From positions 3,720,001 to 3,784,000 of the forward strand of contig NZ_CP135079.1 of NCBI RefSeq assembly GCF_032121415.1: a stretch of 64,000 bases of DNA. The letters are read 5' to 3'. The notes under the pieces were generated by a model. That model searched no databases and was not told where the DNA came from. It saw nothing but the letters and a program-made list of their open reading frames with translations. Positions 49,103-57,410 of the stretch are shown piece after piece (positions within the stretch are counted from its first letter, which is position 1; each line of letters opens with the position of its first letter). This stretch comes from Streptomyces parvus. GTDB taxonomy: Bacteria > Actinomycetota > Actinomycetes > Streptomycetales > Streptomycetaceae. The position numbers and the translations under genes are program-made.

Positions 49103-49601
49103 GCAACTTGGGCACCGGTGCTGCCTCGGGCTGGTGCGGCTCTCACCTGCGCTGATGGTCCGCTGACGTTCGCGCTCGCCCGCCGTTGTTCGTCGGCGTT
49201 GTCACGCAGTTAGACGCTCACCGCTCGACGGTCGATCGCTGGCGAGTCGGTTGTCAGTGCTGGCGTCTATGGTCTCAAGCGCGCGGTCGGCTTCCGGGGG
49301 TTCCAGCTCTGAAGGGAATGGTTGCATCCCCGGCCTGTCTGGGGGCGGCCCGGAGAATCGTCCGGGACCTAACCGACGGTCGGGCTTCGTCGATGGCCAG
49401 CGGATGACCTGCCAGAGCCGACCGTGCACCCCTCCCGCGTGGACAGACGCACGCTGTCCAACTGTGGTGATGGGTGGGTACAGGGGCGTTCACCTGCGTT
49501 CATGGGCGGCTGGTCGCCGGTGCTGGAAGCGCGGCGCGTCCCGGCTGAACGTCCGCGAATGGGTCTGAATGAGACGGAAACTGAGACGGCCGCCCACGGT
49601 C
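49103..49601. other. element left-end sequence without a recognised gene
   Basis: About 500 bases with lower GC than the surroundings and no convincing start, ribosome site or codon bias in any frame. A minus-strand frame near 49202-49429 ends in ALETIDASTDNRLASDRPSS but has no clear gene structure. It is probably decayed sequence. Confidence 0.4.
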
Positions 49602-50024
49602 CTAGAGCTGGCCTCGCCACCATGGCACGTCCAGGCTGTCAGCCGGGATGACCACTGCCCTTGCCAGAATTTTCCGATCGAGGACCCGTACGAGGGCGCG
49701 CAACTCACGCGCGCTCTTCCTTGGCAGCGCGTGAAGCACGGCTTCGAGGTGCTCGCGGAAGCCGGCGCCGTAGCACCCGCACTCAACGATGCCGCAAGCA
49801 GGTCCTGCGAGTGGATCTACGAGTTGTCTGAGGGGGCCATGGGCAAAGGCCTGCCAGTGCCAGAACGCTTCTTCTGTGGCTTCAGGCCAGAAGCGGGTCC
49901 GCTCCAGCCGACGCAGGTCAGCCGTGCAAGATCCTGAAAGGCGATCAATGAACGGATACCGTCGCCGCCTCAGGGAACGGACAGGGAGGTCGCCCCGCAG
50001 GGCTGATGGGCGCCTACGCGGCAT
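49602..50024 (-). CDS. hypothetical protein of the element
   Basis: A 140-residue protein, not recognised. It starts at ATG 50024 with a basic N-terminus (MPRRRPSALRGDLPVRSLRR), followed by FWPEATEEAFWHWQAFAHGP, the Cys-bearing GIVECGCYGAGFREHLEAVL and the helical KSARELRALVRVLDRKILAR. It appears to be a soluble, intact gene of the cargo region. The codon bias is reasonable but weaker than in core genes. Confidence 0.6.
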   Translation of the reverse strand: MPRRRPSALRGDLPVRSLRRRRYPFIDRLSGSCTADLRRLERTRFWPEATEEAFWHWQAFAHGPLRQLVDPLAGPACGIVECGCYGAGFREHLEAVLHALPRKSARELRALVRVLDRKILARAVVIPADSLDVPWWRGQL

Positions 50025-50285
50025 TGCCCCTTCGGTTCTCGGTCATGCCGGCAAGGTACAGAACGATGTGCCCGGTGGCCACCGGATATCCGGTGGCCGA
50101 AGCCCTGAGCTTGGCAATCGCAGGTAATGCCAAGCCAGCACACCATCTGACCAGCAGCTATGTGTCTGTCAGGTCGCAAGGGGCAGTGTTTCGGTAGCCG
50201 CCGTTGACCGCAGTCCGCTGTACCAATTGGTGCGCATCTGGTGCGAGCCGTCTGCGGCTGCGGGCTACCGTTCCCGGGCTGCGTG

Positions 50286-50765
50286 TCACGGTGCCGCGAT
50301 CGACTTGGCCGCCCCAAGGTCAAGGCGCATGACGGTACGGAGCTCGGTCACGGCAGCATCGAACCTCTCCTCCAATTCCACGTAGGTCGCGTCGTCGACC
50401 GAGGCACCTGCCACGAGTAGGTCTCGGGTGTCCCTCAGGACCACGAACGCTGATCGTGAGGCTTCCACGATCTCCGGTGGTGCGACGATGGCCAACTGGT
50501 GACGGATCTCGTACGCACCAGGCGTCAGGAACACCTCACGGATTCTCCGTGGCCGGTCTACGGCTGGGATGTCCTCGTGCGCGCACTCATTGAGCGCTGT
50601 GCGGATCCGTGAGAGCGCAGCGGTGTAGTCGGCGTACAACTGCCGTCGCGCATCGAGGTCCTGGCCGGCGCGGTCCCTGCGCCATCTGGCCCGATCGGCC
50701 AACAAGGTGGAGCCAACCCCGATTGCCGCACCAAGTGCCGTACTGACCAGCGGTATCCACTCCAT
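50286..50765 (-). CDS. membrane-anchored hypothetical protein of the element
   Basis: A 159-residue protein. An N-terminal membrane segment (IPLVSTALGAAIGVGSTLLA) is followed by a basic region (DRARWRRDRAGQDLDARRQL) and a helical cytoplasmic domain with predicted coiled coil (YADYTAALSRIRTALNECAH, VELEERFDAAVTELRTVMRL). Start is ATG 50765. The layout of one membrane anchor plus coiled helices is common in mobile-element accessory proteins. No function can be assigned. Confidence 0.65.
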   Translation of the reverse strand: MEWIPLVSTALGAAIGVGSTLLADRARWRRDRAGQDLDARRQLYADYTAALSRIRTALNECAHEDIPAVDRPRRIREVFLTPGAYEIRHQLAIVAPPEIVEASRSAFVVLRDTRDLLVAGASVDDATYVELEERFDAAVTELRTVMRLDLGAAKSIAAP

Positions 50766-51111
50766 GACAGGAGAGGCTAGAACCTTCGCCCGTCGGCCGC
50801 CCGGCAGTTATGACTCACGGCTGTAACCCGTGCTGTTACGGAGCTTGTGGATCAACGCACGCTCTTCCGTGATCAGGCGTCTGACCAGTGCTGGTAGAGA
50901 CCGCCAGGTGAGTCTTAGACGATGACAGCGCCCCTTGATGTCCGTCGCTGCCCCTCCCTTCTGGCACGTGTATGGCAAGGCTGTGGAACGGCTGTGGAAC
51001 CGGCCGCTGAGACACCTGGGATGCTCTGCTACGGCACCACATTGCTGAGGTGGAGTACAGCTCCAGGCCGTTGAACAGACCGCTGTTGAGAGCGCCTCGG
51101 ACCGGGCAGCA
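50766..51111. other. gap in the element without a supported gene
   Basis: No confident gene. On the minus strand a helical tail (RRLITEERALIHKLRNSTGY) is readable before a stop near 50808, but no upstream gene structure supports it. GC content is lower than in core regions. Confidence 0.35.
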
Positions 51112-51494
51112 GTGGCCACCCTGCCTCTCGGCTTGACCGTTGATGACGCCTTGCGATCGGCTCTACTGGTGCGCTCGTTCCAGTGCGTGGTGCTGCCGGC
51201 CATGTTGCAGAGCGCCGAGTACGCCCGGCACGTGTTCAGCAGCGCGCCGAACGCCACTCCGGAAGCCGTGGGAAGTGCGGTCGCTGCGCTGGTGGAGCGG
51301 CAGAGCGTGCTGTACGAGCCGCAGCGGGAGTCGGTCTTCGAGAGCGGGTGTCCGCCGACTCGGACGAACTAGCCACGTACGAGGAGGAGGTCGGGCGCTT
51401 CGAGGGTGCGGCGGTCTTCGGTGGTGAAGCGAGAGAACTCCTGTTGTGTGTGATGAAGGAGTTCCAAGGTTTGGGTCCGGCCACTCACTCGTAG
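51112..51494 (+). pseudogene. DUF5753 regulator remnant
   Basis: The first frame (51112-51372) gives VVLPAMLQSAEYARHVFSSA and EAVGSAVAALVERQSVLYEP, a match to the DUF5753 domain of XRE-type regulators. The frame then stops. Another frame continues with SDELATYEEEVGRFEGAAVF and ELLLCVMKEFQ, resembling the C-terminal end of the same domain. The HTH half and middle are missing. It is a shortened, frameshifted relic. Confidence 0.6.
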
Positions 51495-51589
51495 AGGAAC
51501 AATTCCTCAAGACGCCTGGCTTGGGCTAGCGCATAGGAATGCTCTGCCTTCGGGATGTCTAGTCCCCTGGACGATGCCGAGGAGTGTTC

Positions 51590-52318
51590 ATGCGTACCGA
51601 GTGGTGCCGTGTTTTCCCTGGTCTGGCCGGGGAGGTGGCCGAGGCCCGTCACTTCGTGGCTTCCCTGGCGGAAGGCCATGCCTCTGTCGATGACGCCGTT
51701 CTGGTCGTGAGCGAACTGGCGACGAACGCCGTCCGGCACTCCCTGAGCGGGGCGGACGGCGGGTGGTTTCTGGTGGTCCTCGGTTTCGGGGACGATCTCG
51801 TGCGGATCGAGGTGATCGACCAGGGCGGTGAGCGCGAACCGCGTCTGTGTGACGTGACCGAGCAGGAGGAGGGCGGTCGCGGTCTCGTGTTGGTCGCTGG
51901 GTGCGCCAAGGACTGGGGAGTCGGGAACTGGGCCGACCGGCGCCCCGCACCGCCGTGTGGCGGTCGGTCCGGCGGAGCGGCGACACCAAGACCCGAAAGT
52001 CCCGGCGCACGCTCGCCCTGCCGTCCCGCTGTATCGATGCGCTCTGGCGGCAGTACGAGGATCAGGGCTGGGACCGGCTCGCCGCCGATGACGAGTGGGA
52101 GGAACACGGGCTCGTCTTCTCCTCGGCCGTCGGCAAGCCGCTCGAAGCTGCCAACGTCCGCCGTGCCTTCCGCCAGGCGCTCAAGGACGTCGACGGGGTC
52201 GAGGCTGCCGAGTGGACGCCCCGGGAGCTTCGGCACAGCTTCGTGTCACTGCTCTCCGACCGTGGCGTCCCCCTGGAGGAGATTTCCCGGCTCGTCGGTC
52301 ACTCGGGGACGGCCGTGA
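51590..52318 (+). CDS. RsbW-like ATP-binding protein with aberrant C-terminus
   Basis: Residues 1 to about 120 are an anti-sigma/HATPase-type protein: VFPGLAGEVAEARHFVASLA, VDDAVLVVSELATNAVRHSL (N-box), RIEVIDQGGEREPRL, GGRGLVLVAGCAKDWGVGNW. Normally it would end soon after WADRRT. Here, at about 51945-51955, it runs into integrase DNA read out of frame and continues as nonsense to 52318. The GAGGAG site before ATG 51590 is good. The ATPase fold may be nearly complete, but the tail is foreign. Confidence 0.7.
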   Translation: MRTEWCRVFPGLAGEVAEARHFVASLAEGHASVDDAVLVVSELATNAVRHSLSGADGGWFLVVLGFGDDLVRIEVIDQGGEREPRLCDVTEQEEGGRGLVLVAGCAKDWGVGNWADRRPAPPCGGRSGGAATPRPESPGARSPCRPAVSMRSGGSTRIRAGTGSPPMTSGRNTGSSSPRPSASRSKLPTSAVPSARRSRTSTGSRLPSGRPGSFGTASCHCSPTVASPWRRFPGSSVTRGRP

Positions 52319-52413
52319 CCGAGGAGGTCTACCGGAAGCAGATCAGGCCGGTGATCCAGACGGGCGCCGTGGTCATGGACGGCATCTTCGGCGCGGACCC
52401 CCGGCAGCCGTAG
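51955..52413 (+). pseudogene. tyrosine recombinase (integrase) C-terminal fragment
   Basis: From VWRSVRRSGDTKTRKSRRTL the frame matches a phage/AICE integrase: the beta-sheet Lys region, then TPRELRHSFVSLLSDRGVPL with Arg-x-x-His, LVGHSGTAV with the second His, and the nucleophile Tyr in TEEVYRKQIRP. The N-terminal DNA-binding domains and the first catalytic Arg are missing. It lies next to attR, as expected for this gene. It is inactive unless supplied in trans. Confidence 0.85.
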
Positions 52414-52458
52414 GCACGCAGGAAGCGATAGTCACGCAGATAGACACACAGCAACGCC

Positions 52459-52491
52459 AGAGGGCCCTTACCGATTCGGTAAGGGCCCTCT
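52459..52491. terminator. tRNA-Pro terminator, right (element-borne) copy
   Basis: A perfect 15-bp stem (AGAGGGCCCTTACCG / CGGTAAGGGCCCTCT) with an ATT loop, 17 nt beyond the mature 3' end of the intact tRNA. It functionally replaces the native copy at 49010-49043. Confidence 0.9.
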
Positions 52492-52550
52492 GACCTGCTG
52501 CTTAGCTGTCGGGGTGGCGGGATTTGAACCCACGACCTCTTCGTCCCGAA
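52484..52550 (-). repeat. right attachment repeat within tRNA-Pro
   Basis: The partner of 49036-49102. It includes the 3' 42 nt of the intact tRNA (52509-52550) and 25 nt downstream. Insertion restored a full tRNA. Confidence 0.9.
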
Positions 52551-52582
52551 CGAAGCGCGCTGCCAAGCTGCGCTACACCCCG
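52509..52582 (-). tRNA. tRNA-Pro (anticodon CGG)
   Basis: A 74-nt cloverleaf on the minus strand. The acceptor stem is CGGGGTG / CACCCCG with discriminator A, the D-arm contains AGCTTGGCAGCGC, the anticodon stem CTTCG/CGAAG encloses TTCGGGA (anticodon CGG), and the T-arm is GTGGG-TTCAAAT-CCCGC. CCA is not encoded. It is intact despite being the integration target. Confidence 0.96.
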
Positions 52583-52610
52583 ATGTCCACCGGACTCCCG
52601 GCGACATCGA

Positions 52611-53357
52611 TTACTTTAGCCCACCGGCGGCCGGAGGCGAAATCCGGTTTCTTCGGTGCTGGATCCACCCCGCCACGTTCGGCCGTATGTGGTCCACGGC
52701 GGTGATCAGGGCAGCCAGGGCGGTGAAGAGGAGGCCGAGGGCGAGGGCCTGGGTGAGGGTGCCGGCGTAGCCGTACGTGTCGACGTCGAGGAACGGGTAC
52801 GGGTAGCGGGCCGGGGAGCCGGGGGAGAGCAGGGCTCCGCGGATCAGGGTGAGGCCCAGGTAGGCCGCGGGGGCGGTCAGCCAGAGCGGGATGTGGGCCA
52901 GGCGCAGGGTCCGCGGCGCGGTCAGCAGGAGCCAGTCCGCGGCAACCGTCAAGGGGGTCGCCGTGTGGAGCAGGAGGTTCGCCGCGAGAGGCCAGCCCGT
53001 TGCCGGGGCCGGACTCTCGGCGTAGTTCACCAGCACCAGGTGGTGCATCAGGCCGGTGATCGCCGCGAGCAGGAGCACCCCGCCCGTCAGGTACGGCGGG
53101 AGCGGCGGAGCGCCTCGCCACGAACGTACCGCCGACCAGCCGAAGGCCACCGCGACCAGCAGGTTCGCCAGGACCGTGAAATGGATCAGGGGCGGTGGGG
53201 CGGTCCCGGTCGCCAGGGCGATGGCCGGGCCTGCGGCCGCCGCCCCGCATGCCAGGGTGCGCAGAGCCGTGGCCCAGGGGCGGCGGGGGCCGGTGGGGGC
53301 CGGGAGCACCTCTGCCGCCCGGGGGCGGGGGAGCAGGGCGGCCCGGGGCGCGGTCAT
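52611..53357 (-). CDS. Pr6Pr family membrane protein
   Basis: A 248-residue protein with about six hydrophobic segments, typical of the Pr6Pr (FAR-17a/AIG1-like) family. Typical stretches are HFTVLANLLVAVAFGWSAVR, TGLMHHLVLVNY, LLLHTATPLTVAADWLLL and YPYPFLDVDTYGYAGTLTQA. The conserved His and Asp residues in these helices match the family. Start is ATG 53357. Function is unknown; eukaryotic relatives hydrolyse fatty-acid esters of hydroxy fatty acids. Confidence 0.85.
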   Translation of the reverse strand: MTAPRAALLPRPRAAEVLPAPTGPRRPWATALRTLACGAAAAGPAIALATGTAPPPLIHFTVLANLLVAVAFGWSAVRSWRGAPPLPPYLTGGVLLLAAITGLMHHLVLVNYAESPAPATGWPLAANLLLHTATPLTVAADWLLLTAPRTLRLAHIPLWLTAPAAYLGLTLIRGALLSPGSPARYPYPFLDVDTYGYAGTLTQALALGLLFTALAALITAVDHIRPNVAGWIQHRRNRISPPAAGGLK

Positions 53358-53440
53358 GATTCGTACGGTAAGGGGGTGGGAAGACCCCCGCGATTCGTGG
53401 GCCGCCCGCCGCTACCCGCGACGGGCCGCCCCGCCCCTCC

Positions 53441-53570
53441 CCGTCGCGTAGGTCGCCCCTCCGGCACCCCCGGCCCGCCCGTTCCGGCGCGTCCGCAGCC
53501 TGTCTCGCCCGCCGATCCGGCGCCCCCGGCCCGTCGCGTAGGTCGCCCCTCCGGCGCCCCCGGCCCGCCC
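53441..53570. repeat. 40-bp direct repeat with 90-bp period
   Basis: The segment beginning CCGTCGCGTAGGTCGCCCCT occurs at 53441-53480 and again at 53531-53570, with one mismatch over 40 bp and a 90-bp period. It lies upstream of the Pr6Pr gene and downstream of the phosphoesterase gene. Confidence 0.7.
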
Positions 53571-53581
53571 CGCCCGCCCCC

Positions 53582-54520
53582 TCAGGTCTTGGCCACCAAC
53601 GTCAGCAGCGTCGCCTCGGGCGGGCAGGCGAAGCGGACCGGGGTGTAGCGGTTGGTGCCGCAGCCTGCGGAGACGTGGAGGTAGGCGCGCTTGTCGCCGA
53701 CCGTGTGGCTCGACAGGCCCTTGACCCGGTCGGTGTCCAGGTCGCAGTTGGTGACCAGCGCTCCGTAGAACGGGATGCACAGCTGACCGCCGTGCGTGTG
53801 GCCCGCGAGGATCAGGGGGTAGCCGTCGGCCGTGAACGCGTCCAGGGAGCGGAGGTACGGGGCGTGGACCACGCCGATGGAGAGGTCGGCGCCGGTTTCC
53901 GGGCCGCCCTGGACCTCGGCGTAACGGTCCCGCTTGATGTGCGGGTCGTCCAGGCCGGTGAACGCCAGCTCCATGCCCTCCAGCTTGAGCCGGCCCCGGG
54001 TGTTCGACAGGTCCAGCCAGCCCGCCTCGTCGAAGGCGTCGCGCATGGGCTCCCACGGATTGTGGACGACGCCGACCGCGGGGGCGTTGCCGTTGAGGCC
54101 GTGCTTGCCCTGGACCTTCTCCAGGAGGTAGCGGGCCGGGTTGCGGAGCTTGGGGCCGTAGTAGTCGTTGGAGCCGAAGACGTACACGCCCGGGAACTCC
54201 ATCAGCGGGCCCAGCGCGTCCAGTACCTCGGGCACCGCCTCCGGGTCGGAGAGGTTGTCGCCGGTGTTCACCACGAAGTCGGGGCGCAGGCCCGCCAGCG
54301 ACTGGAGCCAGGCGCGCTTCTTGCGCTGACCGCACACCATGTGGATGTCGGAGACCTGGAGCACCCGCAACGGACGCGCCCCGTGCGGGAGTACGGGAAC
54401 GGTGACCCGTCGCAGGCGGAACGAGCGGGCCTCGAACCCGGCGGCGTAGGCGAGCCCGGCGGCGCCGACCGCCGCGCCGACTGCCGTGACTTTCAGGGGT
54501 ACTCCGTAGCGTGCGCGCAT
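53582..54520 (-). CDS. membrane-anchored metallophosphoesterase (YkuE-like)
   Basis: A 312-residue calcineurin-type phosphoesterase. An N-terminal hydrophobic segment (VTAVGAAVGAAGLAYAAGFE) is followed by metal-binding motifs VLQVSDIHMV (DxH), VVNTGDNL (GDN), GSNDYYGP (GN[DH]-type) and LAGHTHGGQLCIP. The SNDYYGP loop is typical of this subgroup. Substrate is unknown; related YkuE/YaeI proteins act on UDP-diacylglucosamine-type lipids. It begins at ATG 54520. Confidence 0.93.
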   Translation of the reverse strand: MRARYGVPLKVTAVGAAVGAAGLAYAAGFEARSFRLRRVTVPVLPHGARPLRVLQVSDIHMVCGQRKKRAWLQSLAGLRPDFVVNTGDNLSDPEAVPEVLDALGPLMEFPGVYVFGSNDYYGPKLRNPARYLLEKVQGKHGLNGNAPAVGVVHNPWEPMRDAFDEAGWLDLSNTRGRLKLEGMELAFTGLDDPHIKRDRYAEVQGGPETGADLSIGVVHAPYLRSLDAFTADGYPLILAGHTHGGQLCIPFYGALVTNCDLDTDRVKGLSSHTVGDKRAYLHVSAGCGTNRYTPVRFACPPEATLLTLVAKT

Positions 54521-54611
54521 GCGCCCATCGTCGCAGAAGCGGAACGCCGAGAGAAAAGGCGAGAGGGAAACCGGGGGGCGGCCCCGGCCCCGTACCTGTC
54601 ACAATCACGGC

Positions 54612-55076
54612 ATGACCACGCTCAAGTCCAAGCTCAAGGAAGACCTCCACACGGCCATGAAGGCGCGTGACGAGCTGACCTCGTCCACCCTTCGGCTCAC
54701 CCTCACCGCGATCACGAAGGAAGAGGTCAGCGGTACGTCGGCGCGCGAGCTCTCCGACGACGAGGTGCAGAAGGTGATCGCCAAGGAAGCGAAGAAGCGC
54801 CGTGAGGCGGCCGAGGCCTTCGCCCAGGGTGGCCGGACCGAGCAGGCCGAGCGCGAGAGGGCGGAGGGCGAGCTGCTCGACGGCTACCTGCCCAAGCAGC
54901 TCTCCGACGACGAGCTGAACGCGATCGTGGCGTCCGCCGTCGAGGAGGCCAAGGCCGCCGGGGCCGAGGGGCCGCGCGCGATGGGCACCGTCATGAAGAT
55001 CGTCAACCCGAAGGTTGCCGGGCTCGCCGAGGGCGGCCGGGTCGCCGCCGCGGTGAAGAAGCTCCTCGCCGGCTGA
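54612..55076 (+). CDS. YqeY/GatB-like family protein
   Basis: A 154-residue protein with the GatB_Yqey fold. It shows TLKSKLKEDLHTAMKARDEL, KVIAKEAKKRREAAEAFAQG, and the C-terminal MGTVMKIVNPKVAGLAEGGR. The helical domain resembles the tail of the GatB amidotransferase subunit, implying tRNA-related binding, but no amidotransferase domain is present. It starts at ATG 54612 and ends in a strong terminator. Confidence 0.92.
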   Translation: MTTLKSKLKEDLHTAMKARDELTSSTLRLTLTAITKEEVSGTSARELSDDEVQKVIAKEAKKRREAAEAFAQGGRTEQAERERAEGELLDGYLPKQLSDDELNAIVASAVEEAKAAGAEGPRAMGTVMKIVNPKVAGLAEGGRVAAAVKKLLAG

Positions 55077-55098
55077 GGCGACGCCGAGGGAGTAGGGA

Positions 55099-55143
55099 AA
55101 AAGGGGTGGGCGCCCGGTCCCCGACCGGGCGCCCACCCCTTTT
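55099..55143. terminator. bidirectional terminator, yqeY / PBP
   Basis: A 20-bp perfect stem beginning AAAAGGGGTGGGCGCCCGGT and ending in CCCCTTTT, with a 5-nt loop. The A-run on one side and T-run on the other make it a true two-way terminator between convergent genes. Confidence 0.95.
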
Positions 55144-55163
55144 CGACCAACAGCCCCGTACGG

Positions 55164-57410
55164 TCAGGGGCCCTCGTTGCCGCCGCCCCGGCCGCCGCCG
55201 CCCGGTCCGCCGATCACGCCCTCCGGCAGCTCGATGCCGGGGAACCGGTTGCCGTCGTTGCCGGGCTTGTCGTCGTCGTCACCGCGGTCACGGCCCCGGT
55301 CGCGGTCGCCCTTCTCCGCGTCCTTGTCCTCCTTCTCCTTGCCGCGAGGCACGGGGACGGTATTGAACCCGGGAGTTTCGGACGCGTCCAGCGCTCCGGT
55401 CATCGCGATGCGCCAGATCGGGCCGGGCAGACAGCCACCGCAGACCTTGTCGTAGTACTGGCCGCCGATGGTGACGTTGAACATCGAGCTCTTCTCACCG
55501 ATGTCGTCACCGACCCACACCGCGGTGGAGAGGTTCGGCGTGTACCCGACGAACCAGGCGTCCTTGCGGTCGTTGGTCGTACCGGTCTTGCCCGCGTTGT
55601 CCCGGTCGCTGAGTCCGGCCTGCGTACCGGTGCCGTCCTCGACGACGCCCTTGAGCATCTGGTTGATCGTGTCCGCGGTCCGCTCGCTCATCGCGCGCGA
55701 GCAGGATGTCTTCGGCACGTCGAGCGCCTTGCCCTGCGGGTCCTTGATGGACTCGATGGCGATCGGTGTGCAGTACGTGCCGCGGTTGGCGAACGCGGCG
55801 TAGGCGCCGGCCATGGAGAGCGGTGTGCTCACCTCACTGCCGAGGGTGATCGACGGGTTCTCGACGATCTTCTTGCCGTCACCGCGCTCGTAGCCGACCT
55901 TCTTGGCCATCTCGACGGTCTCGCAGAGGCCGGCCTTCTGCTCCAGCATCGCGAAGTAGGTGTTGATGGACTTGCCGAGCGCGCTCGTCATGTCCCAGCT
56001 GCCCTTCTCGGACTCCAGCTCGTTCTGGAGTTCCCAGGGCGCGTAACCGGCCGGGGAGCCCGAGCAGTTGCGGAAGTCCCGCTCCTGGAGCGTCATCTTC
56101 CAGTCCGAGGAGAACGTCGTCGCCGGGCTGATGCCCTTCTCCAGCGCCGCCGCCGCGGTGAACGGCTTGAACGTGGAGCCGACCTGGAAGCCGTAGGTGC
56201 TGCCGCCCATCCTGTTGCTGACGGCGAGGTTCAGGACGGTCTCGTTCTGCTTCTGGTCCAGGCCGTACGGGCGGGACTGGCCCATCGAGAGGATCTTGCC
56301 GCTGCCCGGCTGGACCTGCACCACGGACGCCGCGAACTTGTCGTCCTTGTTGACCCTCGCGGTGGCGGCCTCGTTGGCGGCCTTCTGGGCGCGCGGGTCC
56401 AGCGTGGTCCGGATGGTCAGACCGCCGAGGTTCCAGAGCTTGGCCCGCTCCTCGTCGGTCTTGCCGAAGGCGGGGTCGGTGAGGATCGTCTTGCGTACGT
56501 AGTCGCAGAAGAAGCCGGAGCCGCTGACGGCGGTGATGCAGCCGTTCTTCGGCCGGGACACCTTCAGCTTGATGGGCGTCTCCATGGCCTTGTCGGCCTC
56601 GGCCTGCGTGATGCTCTTGACCGCGGCCATCCGCGCCAGCACGGTGTTGCGGCGCTTGGTCGCTTCCTCCGTGTCGTTGACCGGGTCGTAGCGGCTCGGC
56701 GACTGGACGATGCCGGCGAGCAGCGCGGCCTCCTCCACCTTGAGGTCCTTGGCGTGCTTGGAGAAGTAGCGCTGGGACGCGGCCTCGACGCCGTACGCCT
56801 GCTGCCCGAAGAACGTGATGTTGAGGTAGTTCTCCAGGATCTTCTTCTTGCCGAGCTCTTCCTCGACCTGGATCGCGTACTTCAGCTCGCGGACCTTGCG
56901 GCCGAGCGTCTGCTGCGTGGCCTCGGCGACCTTCTCCGGGTCGTCGCCCGCCTCCTCGACGAAGACGTTCTTCACGTACTGCTGGGTGAGGGTCGACGCG
57001 CCCTGCGCGGTCCCGCCCGCCTGTACGTTGCGGTTCATCGCGCGCAGGATGCCCTTGAGGTCGACCGCGCCGTGCTCGTAGAAGCGGGAGTCCTCGATCG
57101 CGATGATCGCGTCCTGCATGTACGGCGAGATGTCCTTGAGCGGCACGACCGTGCGGTCGCGGGAGTACACCGTGGCGATGGTGCCGCCGTCGCGGTCCTG
57201 GATCGTGGTCCGCTGGCTGAGCGGCGGCGTCTTGAGGTTGGAGGGGATCTCGTCGAACCCTTCGACCGTCCCCTTGGCGGCGAGCCCCAGCGCTCCGGCT
57301 GCGGGCAGCGCGATGCCTGCCAGGACAGCTCCGGAGAGCGCGGCGACACCGACGAACTTGGCGGCCTGCTGAGTCGTGGTGAGACCGCCGCCCGAGCGCT
57401 TCTTTGGCAT
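55164..57410 (-). CDS. bifunctional penicillin-binding protein (transglycosylase/transpeptidase)
   Basis: A 748-residue class A PBP for peptidoglycan synthesis. A short cytoplasmic tail and membrane helix (FVGVAALSGAVLAGIALPAA) lead to the GT51 domain with catalytic Glu in IIAIEDSRFYEHGAVDLKG and ASTLTQQYVKN. The transpeptidase has SxxK in GSTFKPFTAAAALEKG, SxN in GKSINTYFAM and KTG in NAGKTGTTNDRKDAWFVG. The C-terminus is a charged Asp/Lys/Arg stretch then Gly-rich. ATG 57410 (MPKKRSGGG) is chosen over the in-frame upstream extension. It is divergent from wblA. Confidence 0.96.
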   Translation of the reverse strand: MPKKRSGGGLTTTQQAAKFVGVAALSGAVLAGIALPAAGALGLAAKGTVEGFDEIPSNLKTPPLSQRTTIQDRDGGTIATVYSRDRTVVPLKDISPYMQDAIIAIEDSRFYEHGAVDLKGILRAMNRNVQAGGTAQGASTLTQQYVKNVFVEEAGDDPEKVAEATQQTLGRKVRELKYAIQVEEELGKKKILENYLNITFFGQQAYGVEAASQRYFSKHAKDLKVEEAALLAGIVQSPSRYDPVNDTEEATKRRNTVLARMAAVKSITQAEADKAMETPIKLKVSRPKNGCITAVSGSGFFCDYVRKTILTDPAFGKTDEERAKLWNLGGLTIRTTLDPRAQKAANEAATARVNKDDKFAASVVQVQPGSGKILSMGQSRPYGLDQKQNETVLNLAVSNRMGGSTYGFQVGSTFKPFTAAAALEKGISPATTFSSDWKMTLQERDFRNCSGSPAGYAPWELQNELESEKGSWDMTSALGKSINTYFAMLEQKAGLCETVEMAKKVGYERGDGKKIVENPSITLGSEVSTPLSMAGAYAAFANRGTYCTPIAIESIKDPQGKALDVPKTSCSRAMSERTADTINQMLKGVVEDGTGTQAGLSDRDNAGKTGTTNDRKDAWFVGYTPNLSTAVWVGDDIGEKSSMFNVTIGGQYYDKVCGGCLPGPIWRIAMTGALDASETPGFNTVPVPRGKEKEDKDAEKGDRDRGRDRGDDDDKPGNDGNRFPGIELPEGVIGGPGGGGRGGGNEGP

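Larger units (their letters stand above)
49036..52550. mobile_element. decayed integrative element in tRNA-Pro(CGG)
   Basis: A 3.5-kb segment bounded by direct repeats of the tRNA-Pro 3' end, with a tyrosine-recombinase fragment next to the intact tRNA. This is the hallmark of an integrated actinobacterial element (AICE or phage). GC content and codon use drop, and coding is sparse. The content is two hypothetical genes, a DUF5753 relic, an RsbW-like ATPase, and the integrase C-terminus. No replication, excisionase or transfer gene is recognised, so it looks immobile. pSAM2 is a known element using tRNA-Pro. Confidence 0.85.
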
